A stretch of DNA of 20,119 bases from CAYVSF01 sp046482855 (GTDB taxonomy: Bacteria; Bacteroidota; Bacteroidia; Bacteroidales; UBA12077), in contig JAWOEH010000068.1 in NCBI GenBank assembly GCA_046482855.1, positions 1 through 20,119 on the forward strand, written 5' to 3'. Of the stretch, positions 6,941 to 15,015 are shown piece by piece. A program made the translations under genes and the position numbers. Numbering within the stretch: the first letter of the stretch is position 1; each line of letters starts with the position of its first letter. The notes beneath the pieces are model-generated. The model was given only the letters and a program-made list of their open reading frames with translations, ran no database searches and was not told where the DNA came from.

Positions 6941-8149
6941 TTATTCCATCGGTTGCTGTTGCTTTGCATGCGTAATAATGCGTTGCATGCGCCATACAGC
7001 GGCTATAAAAAAGACAGCAGTCATTACCCACAACTGCAGCCACTCAAAGGAGGCATCCTGCAAAGTCCCTCCCATCTGGTTAATCTTTATAAAGCCCCGA
7101 ATACCGGGTGTGCTTGGAACTACATGTGCCATCCACCGAAAAGCCGCAGGAAAAGCCTCCCATGGCCATGAAAAGCCACTTAAAAACAGCAAGGGAATAG
7201 AGGTAAACAACAGAACAATCATAGATACTTCCCTGTTTTTGAAAAACGTGGCTAAAAAAAGGCCTAAAAAACATACGGACAACAACAGCGGTAAAATAAA
7301 CCAAAGAATATGCGTTATTTCCCCTTGCTGAGGGAAATTAAACCACCTAACAACCAACACCAGCAGGTAGAAAGCAATAATCAGATAAAGGCTAAAATAA
7401 GCACCCGCTTTTCCCAACACCACTCTGGCAGCTCCTCCCCGATTAGCAGCCATAGGCGCCAAATAGTGAAACGACTTCCGTTCCCTGTCGGTACCCCCTA
7501 ACATCCCAATTCCCATTAACAGGGTTTGTTGTAGGATTAGGATGAGTACCGCAGGCATAACATAGGTACCGTAACCACCGGCAGGATTATAGAGGGGATA
7601 ACTGCTGTAGTCAACCTGACGCGCTGTGTTTACAGCGGTTTCACGGGGCATACCCTCGGCCATCAATTGCTTAACCTGCACCCCTGCATTTAGGGTACCC
7701 AATGCCTCAGCTACGCCTTGATACACTTGTTTGTAATGCATAAAATAGCTTCCATCGCAATAGACAGCCACATGCGCTTGTTCGCCTCGCATTACCTCTT
7801 TGGTGAACCCCTCAGGTAAAAACAGAATTCCCTGAATCTCTCCTTCAAAAAAAGCCTTCTTCGCTCGTTTCATATCGGAAGTTTCCAGGGTGATACTCAC
7901 TTCCTGTGTAGCATCAACCATGCGGGCGAATGCTCGGCTGGTTGAACTATTGTCGTTATCAACCAATGCTACAGGAGTGTTTTCCAGAACTTCCGGCGCA
8001 TAGGCAGCTGAATATATCAAAGGATACACCAGAGTTGCCCCCAGAAATAACAAAAGCACCCCAAAATCGGTAAATATTTTGGCATATTCTTCCCGCCAAA
8101 TCACCAACATCTCCTTAATCGCGGACATGCCGCCTAAATAGTCTTTCAT
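6941..8149 (-). CDS. ABC-2 type exporter permease (YbhR/YhhJ-like), second of two
   Basis: About 402 residues with the type V (ABC-2) exporter layout: a short cytoplasmic N-terminus, TM1 (VLLLFLGATLVYPLIYSAAY), a periplasmic domain of about 150 residues, then five C-terminal membrane segments beginning with AVLILILQQTLLMGIGML. Such permeases pair with an ATPase and HlyD/TolC partners to expel drugs or other small molecules. The start is set at ATG 8149; an in-frame GTG two codons upstream (8155) is possible, but AGGG lies 8-11 bp before the ATG. It follows the first permease by 14 bp and is its distant paralogue (shared VDNDNSSTSRAFARMVDAT versus YDADQTQTSRKLLQMIEAT after TM1), so the two likely form a heterodimeric pore. 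Last gene of the tetR-tolC-hlyD operon. Confidence 0.92.
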   Translation of the reverse strand: MKDYLGGMSAIKEMLVIWREEYAKIFTDFGVLLLFLGATLVYPLIYSAAYAPEVLENTPVALVDNDNSSTSRAFARMVDATQEVSITLETSDMKRAKKAFFEGEIQGILFLPEGFTKEVMRGEQAHVAVYCDGSYFMHYKQVYQGVAEALGTLNAGVQVKQLMAEGMPRETAVNTARQVDYSSYPLYNPAGGYGTYVMPAVLILILQQTLLMGIGMLGGTDRERKSFHYLAPMAANRGGAARVVLGKAGAYFSLYLIIAFYLLVLVVRWFNFPQQGEITHILWFILPLLLSVCFLGLFLATFFKNREVSMIVLLFTSIPLLFLSGFSWPWEAFPAAFRWMAHVVPSTPGIRGFIKINQMGGTLQDASFEWLQLWVMTAVFFIAAVWRMQRIITHAKQQQPME

Positions 8150-8163
8150 CGTCACACCCTATT

Positions 8164-9348
8164 TTATAATTTACCCCAATACTTCGGATTTGAGGCCATT
8201 CTCTTCAAACGCTTTGTCACTAAAAAAGGAAACACCAAAAACACGTTCAGCCCTACCAGAGCATACATTGACGTATACACAGGAGCACCCCGCAGTGCCT
8301 GATCGATAAACACCTTCAGGTAGTGACTGAAAGGAAAGGCCTGTCCGGCTACCACAAACGAGTCCGGCATAGCCAGGTAAGGAAAGGTAAGCCCTGAAAA
8401 GGTAAAGGCCAATGCAGCCACAATAGAACTTACACTAAGTGCCATACGCACACTTGGAAAAATCGAAGCCAGCAGAATGCCAACTGAAATATAAGCCAAT
8501 ACAAACAAAATTGCATTGTAACCTAATACTAGTGCACTTCCTAGCAGAGGAACATGAAAAAAGTGAAACAACAGCGTATAAATAAAGGCCATGTGCAACC
8601 CGAAAATAGCCAGATAAGGCAGCAATTTGCCCGAAAGAGCCTGCACCATATTGCCATCGGCAGTGGCTAACCACTGCGCGGCTGTCCCCTCCTTTAACTC
8701 AATGCCTATAGCGTATACAACCCCCGAGAGAATGAAAATCTGAAGCATCAGAGGTAAGAAACAGGTAGCCAAATAGTAGAAATAGCTGGTGTAGGGATTA
8801 AACAAAATATGTTTATCCAATTTCACAGGAGAAACTTTCACCTGTGCCTGTAGAGGCTGCTCGCCCTTTTTAACCAGCTTTTTATAGTTAGCTCCGGCGG
8901 CAAAAGTTCGCACGGCCGTGGTAATATCTTTATTTAATAAACCTCCGGCCACTAAAAAAGCGTTGTTGTAGTAATTTTTCACTACCGGCAGCTCTCCTCG
9001 CGTCAATTCATACTCAAAATTCCGGGGGATTACCACAAGTGCATACGCCTCCATATGCTGAATATGTTGTTTTCCCTCTCCCAAATCGGACACCTCAAAG
9101 GCAATTGATGCCGAAGGCGTTGCCTCAATCATCTGTAACAGTTTGCGTGAGGTCTGTGTCTGATCGGCATCATACACAGCAATAGGAAGATCTTCCGGTA
9201 CCTGAGGAGCAAACAACGCCACAAAGAAACCGGTACTAATTAAGGGAAATATCAGCAGCATTAACAAATACAAGCGTCGTTGTGCAATTCTGCCAAGCTC
9301 CCGTTTTGCCACCTGATACCAACCTTTATGCTGAAAATGCTTTACCAT
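8164..9348 (-). CDS. ABC-2 type exporter permease (YbhS-like), first of two
   Basis: A 394-residue inner-membrane protein. TM1 (LYLLMLLIFPLISTGFFVAL, about 27-46) is followed by a large periplasmic domain (to about 175) and five C-terminal TMs, ending in a basic tail. The post-TM1 signature (ATPSASIAFEVSDLGEGKQHI) matches the ABC2_membrane_3 type of permease seen in E. coli YbhS/YbhR and YhhJ. It lies 24 bp after hlyD and 14 bp before the second permease. Predicted role is the membrane channel half of a tripartite efflux pump with the HlyD and TolC proteins encoded upstream. No nucleotide-binding domain is fused to it, and none is encoded in the operon. Substrate unknown. Confidence 0.92.
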   Translation of the reverse strand: MVKHFQHKGWYQVAKRELGRIAQRRLYLLMLLIFPLISTGFFVALFAPQVPEDLPIAVYDADQTQTSRKLLQMIEATPSASIAFEVSDLGEGKQHIQHMEAYALVVIPRNFEYELTRGELPVVKNYYNNAFLVAGGLLNKDITTAVRTFAAGANYKKLVKKGEQPLQAQVKVSPVKLDKHILFNPYTSYFYYLATCFLPLMLQIFILSGVVYAIGIELKEGTAAQWLATADGNMVQALSGKLLPYLAIFGLHMAFIYTLLFHFFHVPLLGSALVLGYNAILFVLAYISVGILLASIFPSVRMALSVSSIVAALAFTFSGLTFPYLAMPDSFVVAGQAFPFSHYLKVFIDQALRGAPVYTSMYALVGLNVFLVFPFLVTKRLKRMASNPKYWGKL

Positions 9349-9372
9349 AATATAGTATATCGCAATCGGTTA

Positions 9373-10368
9373 TTATAAATTAAGTGCATCGGCATTAAGC
9401 AAAACCGACATGCCTGGTCGTAACCCGTCAATGGGTTTTGTGGGTACCGCTCTTACTTCAAAGGTTTTCATATCAAAATCGCCGGATGTTTTAGTGGCCG
9501 TCCAGGTAGCAAAGTCGCCCATGGGATGCAGGTAAGTGACCTCCAGTTCAATTTTCTTATGGCCTAAGGCCGGAACACTTGCCTTAAAAATTGTTCCTTT
9601 TTGCATGGCAGTTAACAGTTCCTCTTTGAGCTGAAAGGTTACCCATACATCGGTAAGATCCACAATGCTCACCGTAGGAAATCCTGCGGCCACAAGTTCT
9701 CCCTGCTCGGCCAATATATTGGCAATCTCGCCATCGATAGGAGCTACAAGTACACGCTCGCGTATGTAAGCGGCTACTTCCGAAACAGCGCCTTCTGCCT
9801 GATTCTCCAGTGCCTGAGCCGACATTTTATCTTCGTAACGGGTACCTGCCAATGCCATATCATAGTTCGAACGGGCAGCCTGCTCTGTAAGGCGTGCGGC
9901 CTTCATTTGCGTCTCTGCCTCATCGCGCTTCTGTTCCGGTAAAACACCCTCTTCGTACAGATTACTCACCCGGTTATAGGTCTTCTCCATTAATTCGGCC
10001 GCAGCACTGGCTTTTAGCCACACATTTTTTGCTGCTCGCACTTGTTCTTCACGTGCGCCGTTCCCGGCTTTGCGGTTTTGCGCCGCTACAGCACGATGAG
10101 CCGCTTGTGCTTGTTGCATTTTCGCTTCTACTTCAGGACTTTGCAACACAATTAATGTGTCTCCGGTTTTTACATCCATCCCTTTACGCACCCGTTTCTG
10201 TTCAATACGCCCTACAAGCTTGGAGGCCACCTTCACTTCGTTGGCTTCTACTTGTCCCTGAAGCATCATAGGTGCAGGACGATAGGCAAACCATCCCACC
10301 AATGTTAGCACACCCAGAATCACTATTAAGGCAATCAATACTAAAACATTATTTTTTTTCATGACCAT
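9373..10368 (-). CDS. HlyD-family periplasmic adaptor (membrane fusion protein)
   Basis: A 331-residue adaptor with one N-terminal membrane anchor (VLVLIALIVILGVLTLVGWF, about 8-27). Next come a biotinyl-lipoyl half (QGQVEANEVKVASKLVGRI), an Ala/Gln-rich coiled-coil hairpin (about 75-200, QAAHRAVAAQNRKAG to EGAVSEVAAYIRE), the second lipoyl half (VLVAPIDGEIANILAEQGEL) and a beta-barrel domain ending with GLRPGMSVLLNAD. It resembles E. coli YbhG/YhiI. In the assembled pump it would bridge the two ABC-2 permeases and TolC. Either of two in-frame ATGs (10368 or 10362) may be the start. The 123-bp gap to tolC holds a CAAATG/CATTTG inverted pair at 10405-10421 of unknown meaning; no strong terminator is seen there, so cotranscription with tolC is likely. 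Confidence 0.94.
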   Translation of the reverse strand: MVMKKNNVLVLIALIVILGVLTLVGWFAYRPAPMMLQGQVEANEVKVASKLVGRIEQKRVRKGMDVKTGDTLIVLQSPEVEAKMQQAQAAHRAVAAQNRKAGNGAREEQVRAAKNVWLKASAAAELMEKTYNRVSNLYEEGVLPEQKRDEAETQMKAARLTEQAARSNYDMALAGTRYEDKMSAQALENQAEGAVSEVAAYIRERVLVAPIDGEIANILAEQGELVAAGFPTVSIVDLTDVWVTFQLKEELLTAMQKGTIFKASVPALGHKKIELEVTYLHPMGDFATWTATKTSGDFDMKTFEVRAVPTKPIDGLRPGMSVLLNADALNL

Positions 10369-10491
10369 TTCTTTTTGTTATTGAGGCACTACTCTATGCT
10401 GTTACAAATGCAACCCATTTGCCCAGGAGGATTACCCCGATAGTTTTTTATTCTATTTTTTTGCTATTTTTCTACCAACCCGTTACCCTAA

Positions 10492-11931
10492 CTATAAAGT
10501 TTCACGGAACTCATCATTCACCCCTGCAACGGCTAAAAGACGGGCCCATGCAAGCTCGTAAGCATACATGGCCTGAAGCTGCTCCGTTTGCACCTTGAAC
10601 AAGTTAAGCTGGGCATCTACCACATCGGTAGAGGTAGCAAACCCTTCGCGAAAAGCCTTTTCGCGAACACGCACATATTCATTGGCAAACTTTAACGAGG
10701 TTTCTGTTGCCTGATACTCTTCCAACGCCTTTTCCATCTGTTGGTGCGTTTTAGTAACCAGGGTTACAATATCGGCCTGTGCCTTTTCACGAATGGCACC
10801 CACCTGCTGCACCTGAATCTTTGCGGCATCCACCTTTCTGAACTTTGTAAGACCATCAAAAATATTTATTTGCAAGCCAACCCCTATAAACCAATCGGGC
10901 ATATATTCGGAAAGATCATGTTCATACACCTCTTTTGTGCCCATCAAAGCCACATTTGGCAAAAAAGCTGCCTGCTCTTTTTTTACATTCAGGTTAGCAA
11001 GCTGCTGCTTTGCGGATATTTGCCTAAGCTGAGGATTGTTAGCTAAGGCAGACTCCACAAAATAGGTGCGCGATTTAAGGGTAGGCTCAATAAACAAATC
11101 AGAAACAGGCACCACAGGCTGGTCGGTAGCCAGGGTATTTTTGAGTGCTGTTTCCATAAGCTCAACATCTTTCATCGCTTTCTTGTACTCCTTTTCCGCA
11201 TCGGCATAAGCTACTTCGGCGTGCAGACGTTCGGCTTCAGCCATCATGCCATTCGCTTCCAATCTTTTTGCATCATGCAGATGCTTGGCCATACCCTCCA
11301 TAACCTCTTTCCGAAGCTGCGCCACTTCGCGTACCAACTGTAACCCAAAATAGCGCTGCACCAATTCAACATGCTGTTCAGACCAGGTTTGCTGATAATT
11401 GTTCTCAGCCTCCTGTTTGCGCACTTCTGCAGCTTTATTGGCTAAACGAATTCGCCCTCCCGCATATAACGCCCAGGTAAAGTTTACGTCAACAAGGCCA
11501 AACTGATCTTTCTGAATCTCCTTCACCCACTCTCCTTGTTCAATTTGCTGCAACCCTTGGGTTAATCCTTGCTTAATTAACGGAGAGGCAGCTTCCGGGT
11601 TAAAGGAACCATATTGGATGAGGGTTTCATACAAAGGCGTAATGGCATTCTTCACAGGGGTTAAATCCAACTCCAGCGATTCACTCATCATCGCATAGGA
11701 GGCCGAGGCTCCAATGGAAGGGAAATACATACCTGTGGCGGCCTTTTTATCCATACGGGCCTTCTCCTTTTGCAAACGAGCCGACTCAATCTGCTGATTT
11801 TGCTTCTCCATCATTTGTACCGAGGCATTAAAATCAAGATAAAGCGTATCCTGATTGGCTTCCTGGCCTCTGGCCAAAGCACTTACTCCCACAAAAAAAA
11901 GGAAGTACAACACAAACCAATTACTTTTCAT
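10492..11931 (-). CDS. TolC-family outer-membrane efflux protein
   Basis: A 479-residue protein with a signal peptide (MKSNWFVLYFLFFVGVSALA, cleavage likely after ARG or GQ near 22) and no lipobox cysteine. The mature part shows two OEP-type repeats rich in long helices with Gln/Glu/Ala heptads (QQIESARLQKEKARMDKKAA early; NLNVKKEQAAFLPNVALMG in the second half), the usual TolC tunnel architecture, and the typical C-terminal EGFATSTDVVDAQLNLF motif. It forms the outer-membrane exit duct of the exporter. It lies 27 bp after tetR and upstream of hlyD, so it is the second gene of the operon. Confidence 0.94.
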   Translation of the reverse strand: MKSNWFVLYFLFFVGVSALARGQEANQDTLYLDFNASVQMMEKQNQQIESARLQKEKARMDKKAATGMYFPSIGASASYAMMSESLELDLTPVKNAITPLYETLIQYGSFNPEAASPLIKQGLTQGLQQIEQGEWVKEIQKDQFGLVDVNFTWALYAGGRIRLANKAAEVRKQEAENNYQQTWSEQHVELVQRYFGLQLVREVAQLRKEVMEGMAKHLHDAKRLEANGMMAEAERLHAEVAYADAEKEYKKAMKDVELMETALKNTLATDQPVVPVSDLFIEPTLKSRTYFVESALANNPQLRQISAKQQLANLNVKKEQAAFLPNVALMGTKEVYEHDLSEYMPDWFIGVGLQINIFDGLTKFRKVDAAKIQVQQVGAIREKAQADIVTLVTKTHQQMEKALEEYQATETSLKFANEYVRVREKAFREGFATSTDVVDAQLNLFKVQTEQLQAMYAYELAWARLLAVAGVNDEFRETL

Positions 11932-11958
11932 CGATGTTACTCTTTTATATTATTATCA

Positions 11959-12558
11959 CTAACTATTCTTCTCTTTATTCAAGGAAATACCCTGACTAAT
12001 AAGCATGAGTATTCGTTGCAGCAACTCTTTAGGATCATTGGGAAGCTGTGCCAATAATTTTGGAGGAATGGTATCCCTGTAGTCGGGATCAGCAATCTTT
12101 TGCGCGGCAATAAGGAAAAGAAACAAAGCCGTTTGCGTTTGCTGATCAGCCTGCAAAAAGCCAAGCTCTACTCCCTTATCCAACTTCTTCATGGCACGCT
12201 CCACAATAACGGCCCGTTGCACTTCCCAAAGTTTATCAGAAGCAGCAGGAAAGGTGCGCTTCAAATCACGCAAGAGCAACGACAACTTATTTACCCAATT
12301 CCCCACTACGGCCAATTCGCCAAGCACCTCCTCACGATAATCCATAGGCTGTTGACTGCCAACTTCCTCCAATTCCGCTTCAATTGCATGTTGAAAATGC
12401 TCAATTACCCCGTACAACAACTCCTCTTTGCCCTGAAAATGATTGTACACGGTTTTCTTGCTAATGCCTAATTCGGTGGCGATTTCCGCTACACGTACAC
12501 GACTGTAGCCAAACTGTAAAAATCGCTCCTTTGCTTTGATAATGATCCTACGTTTCAT
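11959..12558 (-). CDS. TetR/AcrR-family repressor of the efflux operon
   Basis: A 199-residue regulator. The N-terminal helix-turn-helix (about 20-48) reads RVAEIATELGISKKTVYNHF and is followed by the conserved KEELL of the family. The C-terminal ligand-binding half has no recognised effector signature. It is the promoter-proximal gene of tetR-tolC-hlyD-permease-permease, which makes it very likely the local, self-regulating repressor, comparable to E. coli CecR beside ybhGFSR. A Bacteroidota-type promoter with an overlapping inverted repeat lies just upstream. Confidence 0.94.
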   Translation of the reverse strand: MKRRIIIKAKERFLQFGYSRVRVAEIATELGISKKTVYNHFQGKEELLYGVIEHFQHAIEAELEEVGSQQPMDYREEVLGELAVVGNWVNKLSLLLRDLKRTFPAASDKLWEVQRAVIVERAMKKLDKGVELGFLQADQQTQTALFLFLIAAQKIADPDYRDTIPPKLLAQLPNDPKELLQRILMLISQGISLNKEKNS

Positions 12559-12595
12559 AAACCAATTTACACCTTTTTGGTTTTTTAAGTTTCCA

Positions 12596-12652
12596 CAAAT
12601 GTATGAAATTTTCGAACATCACAACAAAAAGTTTATTTTTTTAACTTTTGTT
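12596..12652 (-). promoter_or_regulatory. Promoter and candidate TetR operator of the efflux operon
   Basis: On the minus strand TACATTTG (12603-12596) is an exact TAnnTTTG -7 box; TTGTTG (12627-12622) supplies the -33 TTG at a spacing of 18 or 21. An inverted repeat AACAAAAAGTT / AACTTTTGTT (12623-12633 and 12643-12652, one extra A in the left arm) overlaps the -33 element, where a TetR dimer could block polymerase. A shorter GAAATTTTC palindrome lies between the boxes. Operator role is inferred. Confidence 0.6.
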
Positions 12653-12711
12653 AAAATGAAAAGTGCAACTCATGCCTCCGATGGTAATCGTCCCGGGTAA
12701 GTTACATAAAC

Positions 12712-12749
12712 CCCACTTGAGTTCCCCAATCTGTTATGCTTCAAGCGGG
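12712..12749 (-). terminator. Possible weak terminator hairpin after tex
   Basis: In minus-strand RNA CCCGCTTGA (12749-12741) can pair with TCAAGTGGG (12720-12712), one G-U, around a 20-nt loop, shortly after the tex stop at 12762. There is no good T-run behind it, so this is a weak call. Confidence 0.3.
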
Positions 12750-12761
12750 CTCATCAATGTC

Positions 12762-14891
12762 CTACTCAACCTCTTTCATCGACAGTTGAATGCGCTTTCT
12801 GGAAGTATCTACCTCCACCACTTTTACCTGCACTTGCTGATTTAATCGCACCACCTCATTAGGATCGGATACAAAGCGGTTAGCAAGCTGGGAGATGTGT
12901 ACCAGTCCGTCCTGTTTTACCCCGATATCAACAAAAGCGCCAAAGTTGGTAATATTGGTAACCAAGCCGGGTAAAACCATGCCTTCGCGCAAGTCTTCGA
13001 TACTACTTACGTTATCGGCAAACTGAAACACCTCAATTTGCTGACGCGGATCGCGTCCGGGTTTTTCCAGCTCTTTCATGATATCTTGCAAAGTAGGCAT
13101 TCCAATTTCCTCGGTAACATAAGCGCTCAACTGGATCTTCTCCCGCAGTTCTCGTTGTTTCATCAGTTCCTCAACAGTACATGCCAAATCGCGGGCCATT
13201 TGTTGAACTATGGCATAACTCTCGGGGTGAACAGCACTATTATCCAATGGATTGTCGGCTGGCTCAACGCGTAAAAAACCTGCTGACTGCTGAAAGGCTT
13301 TCTCGCCCATGCGCTTTACTTTTTTCAGCTCTTTTCGCGAGCGAAAAGGCCCCTGCTCGTGCCGATAAGCAACCACATTAGCTGCCAGGGTGGGTCCCAA
13401 CCCCGATACATAAGTCAACAAATGCTTACTGGCAGTATTCACATTCACGCCCACGGCATTTACAGCACTCTCCACTACCTCATCGAGCTTTTGCTTCAGG
13501 CGGGTTTGGTCCACATCATGCTGATACTGTCCCACACCAATGGATTTAGGATCAATCTTCACCAATTCGGCCAGGGGATCCATTAAACGACGACCGATGG
13601 AAACAGCTCCCCTCACGGTAACATCATAGTCGGGAAACTCTTCACGTGCCACTTTTGAGGCCGAGTAGACAGAGGCACCATCTTCGCTGACCACAAACAC
13701 CGAAACATCCTTATTAAAGCGCATACGGCGAATCAATTGCTCGGTTTCTCTGCTTGCCGTACCATTTCCAATGGCAATAGCCTCAATAGTATAAGCATCA
13801 ATCAGCGAGGTGATTTTTTTCATCGCCTGTTTAGCTTCCCGCTGTGGTGGATGCGGGAAGATTGTTTCATTGTGCAGTAGCTGTCCCTGTTTATCGAGGC
13901 AAACCACTTTACACCCTGTGCGGTATCCGGGATCGATAGCCAGCACACGATGCTGACCCAGTGGAGGCGACAACAAGAGTTGCTTCATATTAAGGGCAAA
14001 TACCCTAATCGCCTCTTCATCGGCACGTTCTTTCGCTTCAGCTTTTGTCTCCGACTCCATCGACGAAGAAATAAGCCGCTTGTAACTATCCTCAACGGCC
14101 TTTTGTACCTCTTTACTGCTTGCGGTAGTTCCTTTTACAAATAGCGGTTCCAGAATCGCCAGAGCTTCTTCCTTTTCGGGAGCGATAGAAAGACGAAGAA
14201 GGCCCTCTTTCTCTCCACGCAGCATGGCCAAAAGGCGATGCGAAGGACACCGTTTTAAAGGCTCTTCCCATTCGAAGTAATCCTTATATTTTTGTCCTTC
14301 TTCCTCCTTGCCTCTGGCCATTCGAGAAGTAAGCACGGCTTTTTGCTGGTAGAGCCGACGCATACGCTGCCGCATATAAGCGTGTTCATTTACCCAATCG
14401 GCAATAATATCCCGGGCGCCTTGCAAAGCCTCTTCAACCGACGCAACTTCCTGGTTTAAAAAGTCAAGTGCCCGCTCATCAGGCTGATTTTCGCGTTGCG
14501 CCATAAGGATCTTGGCCAAGGGCTCCAGCCCTTTTTCCCGGGCCTTATCGCCTTTGGTTTTTCGCTTAGGCTTATAGGGCAGATAGATATCCTCAAGTGT
14601 GGACATTTTATCGGCAGCCTGGATTTTCGCTTTTACCTCATCGGTTAGCTTTCCCTGCTCCTGAATGGAGGATAGAATGGTTTCCCGACGTTTCTCAAGC
14701 TCATCCATCTTATGGTATTCGTCGCGCACACGAGCCACTTGTTCTTCGTCAAGCGAACCTGTACGTTCTTTACGGTAACGACTAATAAAAGGGATGGTTG
14801 CCCCCTCGTTGAATAAGGCAAGGGTATTTTCAACCTGCCAAAGGCTTACATTTAACAAGCCGGCAATTGCTGATGCGTAAGTATGGTTCAT
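12762..14891 (-). CDS. tex: Tex-family transcription accessory / RNA-binding protein with S1 domain
   Basis: A 709-residue cytoplasmic nucleic-acid-binding protein related to eukaryotic Spt6. Domains in order: N-terminal helical Tex region (1-200, with TIPFISRYRKERTGSLDEEQ near 32), central helical part, YqgF-like RNase H fold (about 313-440, HRVLAIDPGYRTGCKVVCLD), helix-hairpin-helix region (about 474-545, NTASKHLLTYVSGLGPTLAA and FRSRKELKKV), and a C-terminal S1 domain (637-706, GLVTNITNFGAFVDIGVKQD). Length is slightly below the ~770-785 of proteobacterial Tex, as the tail after S1 is absent. Start at 14891 fits the conserved N-terminus and lies about 20 bases after the predicted transcription start. 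It is monocistronic, flanked by a terminator upstream. Role: transcription/RNA metabolism; a precise function in Bacteroidota is not settled. Confidence 0.97.
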   Translation of the reverse strand: MNHTYASAIAGLLNVSLWQVENTLALFNEGATIPFISRYRKERTGSLDEEQVARVRDEYHKMDELEKRRETILSSIQEQGKLTDEVKAKIQAADKMSTLEDIYLPYKPKRKTKGDKAREKGLEPLAKILMAQRENQPDERALDFLNQEVASVEEALQGARDIIADWVNEHAYMRQRMRRLYQQKAVLTSRMARGKEEEGQKYKDYFEWEEPLKRCPSHRLLAMLRGEKEGLLRLSIAPEKEEALAILEPLFVKGTTASSKEVQKAVEDSYKRLISSSMESETKAEAKERADEEAIRVFALNMKQLLLSPPLGQHRVLAIDPGYRTGCKVVCLDKQGQLLHNETIFPHPPQREAKQAMKKITSLIDAYTIEAIAIGNGTASRETEQLIRRMRFNKDVSVFVVSEDGASVYSASKVAREEFPDYDVTVRGAVSIGRRLMDPLAELVKIDPKSIGVGQYQHDVDQTRLKQKLDEVVESAVNAVGVNVNTASKHLLTYVSGLGPTLAANVVAYRHEQGPFRSRKELKKVKRMGEKAFQQSAGFLRVEPADNPLDNSAVHPESYAIVQQMARDLACTVEELMKQRELREKIQLSAYVTEEIGMPTLQDIMKELEKPGRDPRQQIEVFQFADNVSSIEDLREGMVLPGLVTNITNFGAFVDIGVKQDGLVHISQLANRFVSDPNEVVRLNQQVQVKVVEVDTSRKRIQLSMKEVE

Positions 14892-14918
14892 AGATCTTCA
14901 AAAATTAAAACGAACCAG

Positions 14919-14949
14919 TAAATGTACAAGAAATAGCGGGAAGGACAAA
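14919..14949 (-). promoter_or_regulatory. Promoter of tex
   Basis: On the minus strand TTTG (14949-14946), 19 bp, then TACATTTA (14926-14919), seven of eight matches to TAnnTTTG. The spacing is the Bacteroidota optimum and would give a 5' leader of about 20 nt. The TTTG lies inside the T-run of the preceding terminator. Confidence 0.6.
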
Positions 14950-14987
14950 AAAATCGGAGCTGCCTGCAGTTGCTACAAACAGCTCCG
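14947..14987 (-). terminator. Rho-independent terminator of the Gate-domain gene
   Basis: On the minus strand CGGAGCTG and CAGCTCCG (14987-14980 and 14962-14955) form a perfect 8-bp stem around a 17-nt loop, followed by A and seven T residues (14953-14947). It lies 29 bp past the stop at 15016. Confidence 0.8.
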
Positions 14988-15015
14988 AAAAAGGAGAAAT
15001 TATGGATAAAATCGG

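Noticed and set aside
10405..10421. CAAATG/CATTTG inverted pair in the tolC-hlyD gap as an operator or separate promoter
   Set aside because: The nearby TGCATTTG differs from the -7 consensus at a key base and no TTG stands at the right distance; too weak to call.
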